64,000 nucleotides of DNA from the NCBI GenBank assembly GCA_020725465.1, contig DYEY01000061.1, positions 1 through 64,000 on the forward strand. Direction: 5' to 3'. Each line of letters opens with the position of its first letter. Position 1 is the first letter of the stretch. Of this stretch, positions 42,426 to 51,505 are shown in pieces. The position numbers and the translations under genes were made by a program. The notes beneath the pieces were generated by a model that had not been told where the DNA came from, did not search any database, and saw nothing but the letters and a program-made list of their open reading frames with translations. Source of the stretch: Dethiobacter sp. (GTDB lineage Bacteria; Bacillota; Dethiobacteria; Dethiobacterales; Dethiobacteraceae).

Positions 42426-43649
42426 TTATTCAAACATTCCGGTAAACCAGTTTTTGACACGTTGCAGCAAATCGGGCAGGGCACTGCGCCCCCCCTTACG
42501 GCCCCTCCCCTGGAAACCCCCGGTGCGCTGGACATAATGGACGATGCCCACACCGGTAGAATACACCGGGCTTCTGACCCCGATATAACCGGGCTGGGAG
42601 ACCCGGGCCGGGGCATTAAAAACCTGCTCCGCCAGCTCAGCCACGCCGCGCATTACGGCCACACCACCGGTAAGCACCACTCCCGCAGGGAGGGGCTCAC
42701 CACAGCCGGCCCGGCGCAGCTCACCTGCCGCCATCTGCAGTATCTCCACCACCCGTGGTTCAATTATCATGGCCAGCTCCCGGGGTTGCACCCTGCGGGC
42801 CTCCCTGCCGGCGATGTGCTGCAGCTCCACGTAAGATCCATCCGGCACCAAAGAAGGCAGCGCCACCCCGTGTTCCAGCTTGAATTTTTCCGCCACCTGC
42901 AGCGGCGTGCGCAGGCCCACGGCAATGTCATTGGTAATATGGTCGCCTCCCACCGGGATCACAGCCACCGACTTCAGGTGTCCGTGCTGGAAGACGGCAA
43001 CGTCAGTGGTGCCGCCCCCCATATCAAGCAGGACCACACCCAGCTCCTTTTCGTCACGGGACAGGCATACCTCGGCGTTAGCCAGGGAATTCAGGACCAG
43101 GCCGTCGATTTCCAGGCCCGCCCGGTTGACACAACGGACCAGGTTGCGGATGGAAGTCACCATGCCGGTGATAATCATGGCGTCCACTTCCAGGCGCACA
43201 CCAACCATACCGACAGGGTCACGGATACCGTCGTAGCCGTCCACAATAAATTCCCGGGGCAGGACGTCAATAATTTCCCGGTCAGGCGGCAGGGCGATAA
43301 CCCGGGCCGCCTGCAGGACCCGCTCCACGTCTTCCTCGGTAATTTCTTTGTCCTCCCCGGATACAGCCACCACGCCCCGGTTGTTCACCAGGCCCACGTG
43401 ACTGCCCACAATGCCAATATACGCAGAAGGAATGGAGGAGCCTACCATTCGCTCGGCTTCTTCCACGGCACGGACGATTGCTTCCACTGTTTTGTCCAGG
43501 TCGACAATTACGCCCTTTTTCAGGCCTTCCGAAGGGCTTGTCCCCACCCCAATGATGTTTACCGAGCCGTCGTTTAAAATTTCTCCCACGATAGCGCGTA
43601 CGTGCGATGTTCCTATGTCCATGCCGCAGATCAGGTTTCTTCTGGCCAA
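42426..43649 (-). CDS. ftsA: Cell division protein FtsA
   Basis: An actin-like membrane anchor for FtsZ, 407 aa. Phosphate 1 loop [15 protein letters not shown], phosphate 2 [14 protein letters not shown], the adenosine motif [13 protein letters not shown], and a C-terminal amphipathic helix [13 protein letters not shown] for membrane binding. TTG 43649 follows GGGGGTG. Confidence 0.97.
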   Translation of the reverse strand: MARRNLICGMDIGTSHVRAIVGEILNDGSVNIIGVGTSPSEGLKKGVIVDLDKTVEAIVRAVEEAERMVGSSIPSAYIGIVGSHVGLVNNRGVVAVSGEDKEITEEDVERVLQAARVIALPPDREIIDVLPREFIVDGYDGIRDPVGMVGVRLEVDAMIITGMVTSIRNLVRCVNRAGLEIDGLVLNSLANAEVCLSRDEKELGVVLLDMGGGTTDVAVFQHGHLKSVAVIPVGGDHITNDIAVGLRTPLQVAEKFKLEHGVALPSLVPDGSYVELQHIAGREARRVQPRELAMIIEPRVVEILQMAAGELRRAGCGEPLPAGVVLTGGVAVMRGVAELAEQVFNAPARVSQPGYIGVRSPVYSTGVGIVHYVQRTGGFQGRGRKGGRSALPDLLQRVKNWFTGMFE

Positions 43650-43732
43650 AATTACCGCACCCCCCAGACCACTTCTGCCTAGCTTTTTTATTCAACAAGA
43701 GTTAACAATTCCCTTTTTTATGCAGGCTTAAA

Positions 43733-44560
43733 TTAATTGCCAACATTTTCCCCGCTGTAGACGGGCATTTCCTTAACCCTCAGGTCAAGGTAACCCTTGC
43801 CCGCCTGCTTTGGCAACCGGGAACGGATCTGGGCCAACAATTCCGCCTTAGCCGGGAACTCCCTTTCGCCCAGCCATACCGCCAACCCTTCCATGGTAAC
43901 CAGTACCACGTTGGCTGAATCGGCCAGATTAATTTCGGACACCGGTATACCGTAGCGGTCAAGAGCCTGCAACGCCTCCCGGAGCAAATCAAGGGGTTTC
44001 CCCTCCAGCAGGAATTCGCCCACAGTGCCCTGCAGGGGCGCTACCCCGGTCAGGAGCGGCAAGCCAAAATACTGCGGATCCTGGGTAGTGCCCACCACCT
44101 GCCCGTCACCGCTCAGTTCCAGCAGGTATTCACCGTAAGGAACCAGGACCAGGGCCTCCTTTTCCACAACTTCCACCACCAGGGTCCCGGGTAACCTCCG
44201 GTGCACCGTTGCCGCCTCCACCCGCGCGATAGACTCTACTCCCTGCCTGAGCAGGGAGGGATTCAGCTGCCAGATGTTATACCCTCTGACAGGTCCCAGC
44301 GCCCGGAGCACTTCCTGCTCGTCGGTATGAACGAGGCCGCTTATCTTTATGTCGTCGAGGCGGAAGAAATCGGAGCGGACAAAAGCCAGAAATGACCAGA
44401 CAAACAGGAAAAAGGTGAGAACAACCAGCAGTCTTTGCCGCAACACTGATTTACCCCCGGTGCGGGAGCTTTCCTGCCGCACCCGGTTAACCGGCAGAGC
44501 ATTGCGTCGGACTTTCGGCTGCACCCGGTAGGTGCCGGTTCTGTAATAAAGCTTGTCCAT
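43733..44560 (-). CDS. ftsQ: Cell division protein FtsQ/DivIB
   Basis: 275 aa: a basic cytoplasmic N-terminus, one membrane span (LLVVLTFFLFVWSFLAFV, about 46-64), a POTRA domain (FFRLDDIKISGLVHTDEQEVLRALG) and a FtsQ domain (VEVVEKEALVLVPYGEYLLEL). It forms the FtsQ-FtsL complex of the divisome. ATG 44560 follows GGAGG. Confidence 0.93.
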   Translation of the reverse strand: MDKLYYRTGTYRVQPKVRRNALPVNRVRQESSRTGGKSVLRQRLLVVLTFFLFVWSFLAFVRSDFFRLDDIKISGLVHTDEQEVLRALGPVRGYNIWQLNPSLLRQGVESIARVEAATVHRRLPGTLVVEVVEKEALVLVPYGEYLLELSGDGQVVGTTQDPQYFGLPLLTGVAPLQGTVGEFLLEGKPLDLLREALQALDRYGIPVSEINLADSANVVLVTMEGLAVWLGEREFPAKAELLAQIRSRLPKQAGKGYLDLRVKEMPVYSGENVGN

Positions 44561-44598
44561 ATTCTTTCCTCCGTTCCGGGGGCCAGGACCCGCCTGCC

Positions 44599-45885
44599 TC
44601 AGGCTGGCGGGTCCTGGCCGCCAATTTTCTCTATGCTGGCGCCCAGCTTTAACAAGTCGGCATCCAGGTTCTCATAGCCCCTTTCAATATGGTGCAATCC
44701 CTCAACTGTTGTTTCACCCTCAGCACCAAGGGCAGCGACCACCAGGGCAGCGCCGGCCCTGAGGTCGGAAGCGGTGACCACCGCCCCGGTCAACCGTGGC
44801 ACCCCCCGCACTACGGCGGTGCGGCCGTCGGTTATAATCTGGGCATTCATCCGGTTCAGTTCCGCTGCGTGCATAAAGCGCGCTTCAAATACATTTTCGA
44901 TGATGATGCTGGTCCCTTCCGCGCCGGCCAGGACCGCCATCATGGGCGCCTGCAGGTCGGTGGGGAAGCCCGGGTAGGGCAGGGTGCGCACTGTATCCAC
45001 CGCACGCGGGCGTTCACGGCACCGGATATGCAGCCTCCCGCTGTCTTCCCTGATTTCCGCCCCTGTCTCCCGCAGCTTGGAAGTCACCGCTTCCAGGTGG
45101 GCGGGTATAACGTTTTCCAACCAGACATCCCCTCTGGCGGCGGCAACGCACATCATAAACGTTCCGGCCACTATCCGGTCGGGGATGACCGTGAACTCGG
45201 TCCCGTGCAGCTGCTGCACGCCTTCAATCCGGATCTGGTCTGTACCGGCACCGCGGATCCGTGCCCCCATGGCGTTTAGAATATTCTGCAAATCCACAAT
45301 TTCCGGTTCCTTGGCGGCATTGCTGATTACAGTCACACCGCGGGCGAAGACGGCCGCCATCAGGATGTTTTCGGTAGCACCCACGCTGGGATAGTCCAGC
45401 ATGATATCACAACCGGTAAGATGCCGGCAGTTGGCATAGATATACCCCTGCTCCCGCTGCTCCCTGATGTGGGCGCCCAAGGCTGAGAGGCCTTTCAGGT
45501 GAAGGTCAATGGCACGCTGGCCGATGGCGCACCCCCCGGGGTAAGAAATCCGGACCTGGCCAAGGCGCCCGAGCAGCACCCCCATCAGGAAGATGCTGGA
45601 CCGCATCTGGCGCATCAGGGTGTCGTCGATGCTGTAAGAGCTCATGTCCCTGCTGTTGACAACCAGGCTGCCGCCGTCCTGCCAGGAAACCCTGGCGCCC
45701 AGGCTGCGCAGTATTTCCACCATCAGGTACACGTCGCGGATACGCGGCACATCGTGTAGGACCACTTCGTCGCTGCTCCGGTTAAGCAGTACGGCGGCTA
45801 AAACCGGCAGAATGGAATTTTTTGCTCCCCCGATACGGACTGTGCCTTTTAGCTGCCTCCCGCCCCTGATCAGGTATCTCTCCAT
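44599..45885 (-). CDS. murA: UDP-N-acetylglucosamine 1-carboxyvinyltransferase
   Basis: The first committed step of peptidoglycan synthesis, 428 aa: transfer of enolpyruvate from PEP to UDP-GlcNAc. GGAKNSILPVLAAVLL holds the substrate lysine and asparagine. The fosfomycin-reactive cysteine is present in YPGGCAIGQRAIDLH. AGTFMMCVAAARG and GAALVVAALGAEG are further family motifs. A glycine-rich start ATG 45885 follows GGGAG. It lies directly after murB. Confidence 0.97.
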   Translation of the reverse strand: MERYLIRGGRQLKGTVRIGGAKNSILPVLAAVLLNRSSDEVVLHDVPRIRDVYLMVEILRSLGARVSWQDGGSLVVNSRDMSSYSIDDTLMRQMRSSIFLMGVLLGRLGQVRISYPGGCAIGQRAIDLHLKGLSALGAHIREQREQGYIYANCRHLTGCDIMLDYPSVGATENILMAAVFARGVTVISNAAKEPEIVDLQNILNAMGARIRGAGTDQIRIEGVQQLHGTEFTVIPDRIVAGTFMMCVAAARGDVWLENVIPAHLEAVTSKLRETGAEIREDSGRLHIRCRERPRAVDTVRTLPYPGFPTDLQAPMMAVLAGAEGTSIIIENVFEARFMHAAELNRMNAQIITDGRTAVVRGVPRLTGAVVTASDLRAGAALVVAALGAEGETTVEGLHHIERGYENLDADLLKLGASIEKIGGQDPPA

Positions 45886-45900
45886 GCTCCCACCTTCCCG

Positions 45901-46797
45901 TTATTCGCCAAACACCTTAATTTCCAGCTCCAGTTCGACGCCAGACTTTTCCCTGACAGCCTGGCGTGCCACCGCAATGAGAGCCAGAACGTCACGGGCT
46001 GTGGCGCCGCCGCAGTTTACTATGAAATTGGCGTGCTGTTGGGAAATCATGGCTCCGCCAATACGCAAACCTTTCAGCCCGGCGGCCTCCAGCAGCCTCC
46101 CGGCAGCATCACCCGGAGGGTTTTTGAATATACTTCCGGCATTGGGCAGGCGGGGTTGCCTGATAGCCCTGAATTCAAAGTACTTCCGGCATTTTTCCTC
46201 TATTTCTTCCGCTTTGCCGGGTAAAAGCGAGAGTTTTGCGCTGCAGATTACCATCCCGGTGGGTATACGGCTTCCCCGATAAGAAAAACCCATTTCTTCC
46301 GGGCCAAGATTATGTATTCGCCCCTCCCGGTCCAGCAGCGTTGTTTCCAGCACAAATTCGCCGATGGAGTGGCCGTGGGCACCGGCATTCATAAACAGCG
46401 CGCCGCCCAGCGTTCCCGGTATGCCGGTGGCAAATTCCAGGTTGGCATATCCCTGCCGGCAGGCATCCCTGGCCAGTACGGCCAGTGACACAGCGGCACC
46501 GCTGACCAGGGTTTGGTCCCGGTAATAAAATTCCCGGAACTCGCCCCCCAGCCTGATAACCGCGCCGCGATAACCGGCGTCACTCACCAGCAGGTTGGTC
46601 CCGTTGCCAAGCAGGAAGGAAGGCAGGTTTTCCCGGCGCAGTACGGAAACCACCGCTGCCAGCTCATCCACTGTTTGCGGTTCCACAAACAGGTCGGCCG
46701 GGCCGCCGATGCCAAATGAAGTGTGGCGGGACAGCGGCTCCCCCGTCTTTACAGGGCCGGTTATCTTTTCCTTTAGCAGCCGGGCGATCTTTTCCAT
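45901..46797 (-). CDS. murB: UDP-N-acetylenolpyruvoylglucosamine reductase
   Basis: A FAD enzyme, 298 aa, reducing the enolpyruvyl group to UDP-MurNAc with NADPH. TSFGIGGPADLFVEP and GNGTNLLVSD bind FAD, NAGAHGHSIGE and the catalytic serine in PNAGSIFKNPPGDAAGRLLEAAGLKG identify the type IIa enzyme typical of Firmicutes. ATG 46797 has GGAGG upstream. The 85-nt gap before it to murG holds a 22-bp palindrome and no murC. Confidence 0.97.
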   Translation of the reverse strand: MEKIARLLKEKITGPVKTGEPLSRHTSFGIGGPADLFVEPQTVDELAAVVSVLRRENLPSFLLGNGTNLLVSDAGYRGAVIRLGGEFREFYYRDQTLVSGAAVSLAVLARDACRQGYANLEFATGIPGTLGGALFMNAGAHGHSIGEFVLETTLLDREGRIHNLGPEEMGFSYRGSRIPTGMVICSAKLSLLPGKAEEIEEKCRKYFEFRAIRQPRLPNAGSIFKNPPGDAAGRLLEAAGLKGLRIGGAMISQQHANFIVNCGGATARDVLALIAVARQAVREKSGVELELEIKVFGE

Positions 46798-46826
46798 GCA
46801 GGCCTCCTGCGTATGCCGTAATTTAT

Positions 46827-46848
46827 ACTATGCTACCGGTGGCATAGT
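46827..46848. promoter_or_regulatory. 22-bp palindrome in the murG-murB gap
   Basis: ACTATGC-N8-GCATAGT with a central ACCGGT makes an almost perfect palindrome, 30 nt before the murB start. It may be an operator or an RNA hairpin; there is no matching sequence elsewhere that I noticed. Confidence 0.4.
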
Positions 46849-46882
46849 GTGTTTTAAGGCGGGTGGGCGGGGTTGTCCTATT

Positions 46883-47986
46883 TTAATTATTTTTGACCAC
46901 TTCCTTCAGCACGGCAGTCAGCCGTTCTGAAGCATCGGGAATGCCCAGGGCCCGGGAAGCGGCGGCCATGCGGTTAAGCCGGCCTTTGTCGGTTAACAGG
47001 CTGATAATAAGCTCTGAGAGCACCCGGCTGTCCAGGTCCTGTTCCGTCACCAGGGCCGCGGCCCCATTATCGGAGAGATACCGGGCGTTATACTCCTGGT
47101 GGTTGTTGGTGACATTGGGAGAAGGAATGAGAACCGAGGGTATGCCCAAGGCGGTTATTTCGGCCAGGGTGGTGGCGCCGGCCCGGCTGATTGCCAGGCT
47201 GGAGCGGGAAAGAAGCGCCGGCAGGAAAGGATGGAAAGGCAAGACCTGAAGTCGGCGCGGGAAGCGGACCTGCAGTTTGTCCAGTTTTTCCGCCATTTGC
47301 CGGTAATAACGCTGCCCGGTTATATAAACCACCTGGATATCAAGGGCTTCCAGCACCTGTTGCAGACTACCGCTGAAAGCTTCATTGAGCCGGGCCGCCC
47401 CGTGGCTGCCTCCCACACCAAGCAGCAATGGAACACCGGGCAGCAGTTTCACCGGGGCGGTTTCCCCGCTTAAAGAGGCGGCTACCGCTTCCGTAGCCCG
47501 GGGGTTACCGGTCAGAACCAGCCGGCTCCCCTTGGGGAAGTGGCCTTCGCTGCCGGGGAAACTGACACATACCCGGCTTACCCACCTGGCCAGCACCGCG
47601 TTGGTAAACCCCGGGATGGCGTTCTGCTCGTGGATAACGGCAGGAAGCCGCGAGGCGACCGCCGCCAGGACCACCGGCCCCGCCGCGTACCCGCCGGTGC
47701 CCACCACCACGTCCGGCCTGAAACGGCGCATGATACCCCGGGCCGCCAGCACCCCGCCCGCCGCCATAAACAGGGCTCGTCCCAAACGGGGGGACAGGCG
47801 TCTCTCCAACCCCATCACCGGTATGGTTTCCAGGCTGAAGCCGGCCCCGGGGACCAGCTCTTTCTCCATGCCTTTTTCCGTGCCGACAAATATAATATCA
47901 TGTTTTTCTCCCCGCAGGTAGCGGGCCAGGGCCAGGGCCGGGAAAATATGCCCCCCTGTACCTCCGGCGGCAATCAGCACGCGCAC
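46883..47986 (-). CDS. murG: Lipid II synthase MurG
   Basis: A GT28 glycosyltransferase, 367 aa, adding GlcNAc to lipid I at the inner membrane face. AAGGTGGHIFPALALARYL is the N-terminal G-loop, GTGGYAAGPVVLAA the second, and SRAGATTLAEITALGIPSVLIPSPNVTNNHQEYNA the nucleotide-binding signature. ATG 47986 follows the FtsW-like gene by 42 nt. murC is expected next and is absent. Confidence 0.97.
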   Translation of the reverse strand: MRVLIAAGGTGGHIFPALALARYLRGEKHDIIFVGTEKGMEKELVPGAGFSLETIPVMGLERRLSPRLGRALFMAAGGVLAARGIMRRFRPDVVVGTGGYAAGPVVLAAVASRLPAVIHEQNAIPGFTNAVLARWVSRVCVSFPGSEGHFPKGSRLVLTGNPRATEAVAASLSGETAPVKLLPGVPLLLGVGGSHGAARLNEAFSGSLQQVLEALDIQVVYITGQRYYRQMAEKLDKLQVRFPRRLQVLPFHPFLPALLSRSSLAISRAGATTLAEITALGIPSVLIPSPNVTNNHQEYNARYLSDNGAAALVTEQDLDSRVLSELIISLLTDKGRLNRMAAASRALGIPDASERLTAVLKEVVKNN

Positions 47987-48028
47987 GGTCCCCTCCTCCT
48001 TTACCTGGTTTCTGCTTTGTCCCGCCTG

Positions 48029-49135
48029 TCACACCCTGGCATACTTTGAAATATTTAAAAGGACACCGACACTGCACAGCGTGAAGAAAAGGGACGACCC
48101 CCCCGCGCTGATAAGCGGCAGGTTGATGCCGGTCACCGGGATGGAACCGGTGACCACACCGATATTTATCAGCGCCTGGAGCCCGATCATGCCGGTGATG
48201 CCGGCGGCCAGCAGCATGCCGAAATTGTCCGGCGCCATCAGCGCCGTTTTGAAGCCGCGCCAGATCAGCAAAAAGAAAAGGGAAAGGACGCTGGCGGTGC
48301 CGATAAAACCCAGCTCTTCGCCGAGGATTGCGAAAATAAAGTCGCTGTGCGGCTCCGGCAGGTAGAAAAATTTCTGGCGGCTGCGGCCCAGCCCCACCCC
48401 GAACAGGCCGCCGGGCCCCAGTGCGTAGAGGGACTGGATGATGTGGTAACCGGTGTTAAGCGGGTCGGCCCAGGGGTCGCGGAAAGACAGCAGGCGGCGC
48501 AGGCGGTAAGGCTTGCTGGCCATAAGGTAGCCCAGCAGCGGCAGGCCGCACATGGCTATGGCCAAAATCTGGCGGTAGGGCATGCCGGCAACAAAGACAA
48601 TGATCATGGTGGCACCGGCAATGGCAATGGCTGTTCCCAGGTCCGGCTGCGCCATAATCAGGGCAAAAAATACCCCCATGACCGCCAGCACCGGAAAGGC
48701 CCCCTGCATAAACTTCTGCACGTTCACGTCCCGGCGGGAGAGGTAAGCGGCGGTAAACAGTACCATGGCCACTTTGGTCAGGTCCGAAGGCTGGCCGGTA
48801 AAACCGCCCACCATAATCCAGCGCCTGGCGCCGTTTATTTCCACACCCACGCCGGGAATGAAAACAGCAAGGAGAAGGAGCAGGTTGACCACCAGCAGGG
48901 CGTTGACCCACCGCTTCAGCTTCCAGTAGTCGTAATTGCTTAAAAAAAGCATCCCGCCCAGACCAAGCAAAGCCCAAAACACCTGCCGGCGCAGGTGGAA
49001 ATACACGTCGGCCCTGTTCTCCAGGGCGATAATGGCACTGGCGCTGAAAACCATAACAATGCCGATGGCAAGCAATGTCATCACGGTAAAAAGGATTACA
49101 AAATCAGGCGCCTTTTTTTTAGGAGATGCCCTCAT
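48029..49135 (-). CDS. SEDS peptidoglycan polymerase FtsW/SpoVE
   Basis: 368 aa with about ten membrane segments. SEDS signatures: MVFSASAI near the start, MAQPDLGTAI, and the C-terminal GSIPVTGINLPLISAGGSSLFFTL. It polymerises lipid II together with the class B PBP upstream. In this position it is named spoVE in spore formers and ftsW elsewhere; sequence by eye does not separate them. ATG 49135 follows GGGAGGGG and overlaps murD by 17 nt. Confidence 0.95.
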   Translation of the reverse strand: MRASPKKKAPDFVILFTVMTLLAIGIVMVFSASAIIALENRADVYFHLRRQVFWALLGLGGMLFLSNYDYWKLKRWVNALLVVNLLLLLAVFIPGVGVEINGARRWIMVGGFTGQPSDLTKVAMVLFTAAYLSRRDVNVQKFMQGAFPVLAVMGVFFALIMAQPDLGTAIAIAGATMIIVFVAGMPYRQILAIAMCGLPLLGYLMASKPYRLRRLLSFRDPWADPLNTGYHIIQSLYALGPGGLFGVGLGRSRQKFFYLPEPHSDFIFAILGEELGFIGTASVLSLFFLLIWRGFKTALMAPDNFGMLLAAGITGMIGLQALINIGVVTGSIPVTGINLPLISAGGSSLFFTLCSVGVLLNISKYARV

Positions 49136-50522
49136 CCGTCCGCCCCTCCCCCGCAAGGTTTCTTACCACCTGTTTAAACAGCTCTCCCCGTTCTTCAAAG
49201 TTGGCAAACATATCCCAGGAAGCGCATGCGGGCGACAACAGTACGATATCACCGGGACGGGCGGCCCGGTAGGCTTTGTGCACGGCATCTGCCAGGCCGG
49301 AGGCCGGCTCAAAGGCGGTGAAGCCCACAGCCTGCAGCGCCCCGGCCAACCGGTCTTTAACCTGTCCCAGCAGGACGACCCAAGCGGCGTGTTTTTTTAT
49401 TTCCAGGGCCAGGTTGTCAAAAGAGCCTCCTTTGTCGTAGCCGCCGGCGATTAATATTTTTGGCTGCCGGTAAGATTCCAGCGCCTTTACGCAGGCGTCC
49501 GGGTTGGTGCCTTTGGAATCGTTGATAAAAGTAACGCCGTTGATGGTTGCCACTTCTTCAAGCCGGTGGGGTACGCCCTTAAATTTCCGCAGGGTTGCCG
49601 CTATATCCCACGGCGGCGCACCGGCCAGCCAGGTGGCAATGCCGGCAGCCAGGGCGTTCTCCAGGTTGTGTCCGCCCGGAATGGCCACTTCCCGTACGGC
49701 ACAGACGGTGATTTTTTCACCGCCATCCCGCAGCATAATCTGCCCTCTCTCCAGGAAGGCGCCGCGAGGCACTTCCCGGCGGCGGCTAAACAGGTAGACC
49801 CTGGCCCGCGGATGGTGGTGCAGGTCAAACGTTTTCTGGTCGTCGGCATTCAGGATAACTGCATCTCCCGGACCCTGGTTGGAAAATATCCTGGCTTTGG
49901 CCGCCTTGTACGCCGCCATGGTGCCGTGCCGGTCGATATGGTCCGGCGTTATGTTAAGGATAACGGAAATGGCGGGACGGAAATGAACAATGTCTTCCAG
50001 CTGAAAACTGGACAGTTCCGCCACCACGATGTCGCCGGGCAAAATATCCAGCGCCGCGGCAGAAAGCGGCAGGCCGATGTTCCCCGCCACGTGGGTCCGC
50101 CGGCCAGCGGTTTTAAGTATTTCACCGGTCAGAACGGTGGTGGTGGTTTTGCCGTTGGTACCGGTGATGCCGATGATGGGTGCGTCTATGGCCCAGAAGG
50201 CCAGCTCCACTTCGGGAATGACCGGGATGCCAAGCTGCTTTGCCCTGGCAAACACCGGCAAGCAGCCGGGTATGCCGGGGTTCTTCACCACCAGGACTGT
50301 TTCGGAGTCCACCAGTTCCGGCGGGTTGGAACCGGTTATTACTTTTACTGCCGGCAGGCCTGACAGCTCCGCCAGGTCAGCGGCCAGCTCGGCCGCCGTC
50401 TTCCTGTCGTTTGCCACCACCCTGGCGCCGGCGGCGGCCAGCAGCCTGGCCGCCGCCACGCCGCTGCGGGCGAGTCCCACCACCACTACTTTTTTGCCTG
50501 ACACGTCCATGTATTTAAGCAA
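49119..50522 (-). CDS. murD: UDP-MurNAc-L-alanine:D-glutamate ligase
   Basis: A Mur ligase, 467 aa, adding D-glutamate to UDP-MurNAc-L-Ala. VVVVGLARSGVAAARLL, the P-loop ITGTNGKTTTTVLTGEIL, NITPDHIDRHG and FINDSKGTNPDA are intact. TTG 50522 has AGGAAG 6 nt upstream; an ATG at 50510 is the alternative. It follows mraY by 23 nt. Its substrate comes from MurC, whose gene is not here. Confidence 0.96.
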   Translation of the reverse strand: MLKYMDVSGKKVVVVGLARSGVAAARLLAAAGARVVANDRKTAAELAADLAELSGLPAVKVITGSNPPELVDSETVLVVKNPGIPGCLPVFARAKQLGIPVIPEVELAFWAIDAPIIGITGTNGKTTTTVLTGEILKTAGRRTHVAGNIGLPLSAAALDILPGDIVVAELSSFQLEDIVHFRPAISVILNITPDHIDRHGTMAAYKAAKARIFSNQGPGDAVILNADDQKTFDLHHHPRARVYLFSRRREVPRGAFLERGQIMLRDGGEKITVCAVREVAIPGGHNLENALAAGIATWLAGAPPWDIAATLRKFKGVPHRLEEVATINGVTFINDSKGTNPDACVKALESYRQPKILIAGGYDKGGSFDNLALEIKKHAAWVVLLGQVKDRLAGALQAVGFTAFEPASGLADAVHKAYRAARPGDIVLLSPACASWDMFANFEERGELFKQVVRNLAGEGRTDEGIS

Positions 50523-50545
50523 GCTACTCTTCCTTTCAGAGCTGT

Positions 50546-51505
50546 TCAAAAGGCGCCCAGCTGCATCAGGCCCACCAGGGCCAGTATAAACCCCACCGCC
50601 CAAAAGCCGGTCACAACCTGCCATTCGCCACGCCCGCCCAGCTCGAAATGGTGATGCAGCGGGCTCATGCGGAAAACCCTTTTGCCGGTAAGCTGAAAAA
50701 TAATTACCTGGATAATGACCGACAGGGTTTCCAGCACAAACACACCGCCGATTATCACCAGAAACAGCTCGGTCTTGGTCAGCACCGCCATGGCCGCCAG
50801 GGCCCCGCCCAGGGCCAGCGACCCCACGTCACCCATAAACACCCTGGCCGGGTGCAGGTTGTAAACAAGAAAGGCAAAAGTGGCGCCGATCATGGCCGCG
50901 CTAAAGTGGGCCAGGTCATACAAACCCTGCATGGCCGCCACCAGCAGGTACGCCAGGAAGGCCAGGATGGCGGACCCCGCCGCCAGGCCGTCGATGCCAT
51001 CGGTCAGGTTTACCGCGTTGGTAAAACCGATGACAAAAAAGACCAAAAAGGGCAGGTATAAAATTCCCAGGTCCCATTCCAGCCCGGTAAAGGGCACCGT
51101 CACCACGGTGCTGTAGCCCAGTCCCCGCCAGACCAGAAAAAAGGCGGCGACCAGGGCTGCCTGGCCCAGCAGTTTGCTGCGGGCCTTCAGCCCCAATGAC
51201 CTGCGGCGCACCACTTTCAGGTAGTCGTCCACAAAACCGATAAAACCGTTGCCGGCGGTGAGCAGGATTACCAGGAACAGTTCGGTGCTGAGCGGCGCCA
51301 GTGCCAGGGATACCGTAAGCGCCGCCAGCAGAAAAACAATGCCGCCCATGGTGGGGGTGCCGGCTTTTTTCAGGTGCCGGGTGGGCCCCTCTTCCCTGAT
51401 GGTCTGACCCCAGCGCAGGTGACGGAAGGCGGCGATAAAGACCGGGGCCAGCGCCAGGCTTACCGCAAAGGCCCACAGCGCGGTATTAAGCAAAAGCCTG
51501 TTCAC
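50546..51505 (-). CDS. mraY: Phospho-MurNAc-pentapeptide transferase
   Basis: 319 aa, ten membrane segments, makes lipid I. Signatures: TPTMGGIVF, FIGFVDDYLKVVRRRSLGLKARSKLL, NAVNLTDGIDGLAAG with catalytic aspartates, VFMGDVGSLALGG and SPLHHHFE. GTG 51505 follows GGGAGG and overlaps the murF stop by 4 nt. Confidence 0.97.
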   Translation of the reverse strand: MNRLLLNTALWAFAVSLALAPVFIAAFRHLRWGQTIREEGPTRHLKKAGTPTMGGIVFLLAALTVSLALAPLSTELFLVILLTAGNGFIGFVDDYLKVVRRRSLGLKARSKLLGQAALVAAFFLVWRGLGYSTVVTVPFTGLEWDLGILYLPFLVFFVIGFTNAVNLTDGIDGLAAGSAILAFLAYLLVAAMQGLYDLAHFSAAMIGATFAFLVYNLHPARVFMGDVGSLALGGALAAMAVLTKTELFLVIIGGVFVLETLSVIIQVIIFQLTGKRVFRMSPLHHHFELGGRGEWQVVTGFWAVGFILALVGLMQLGAF

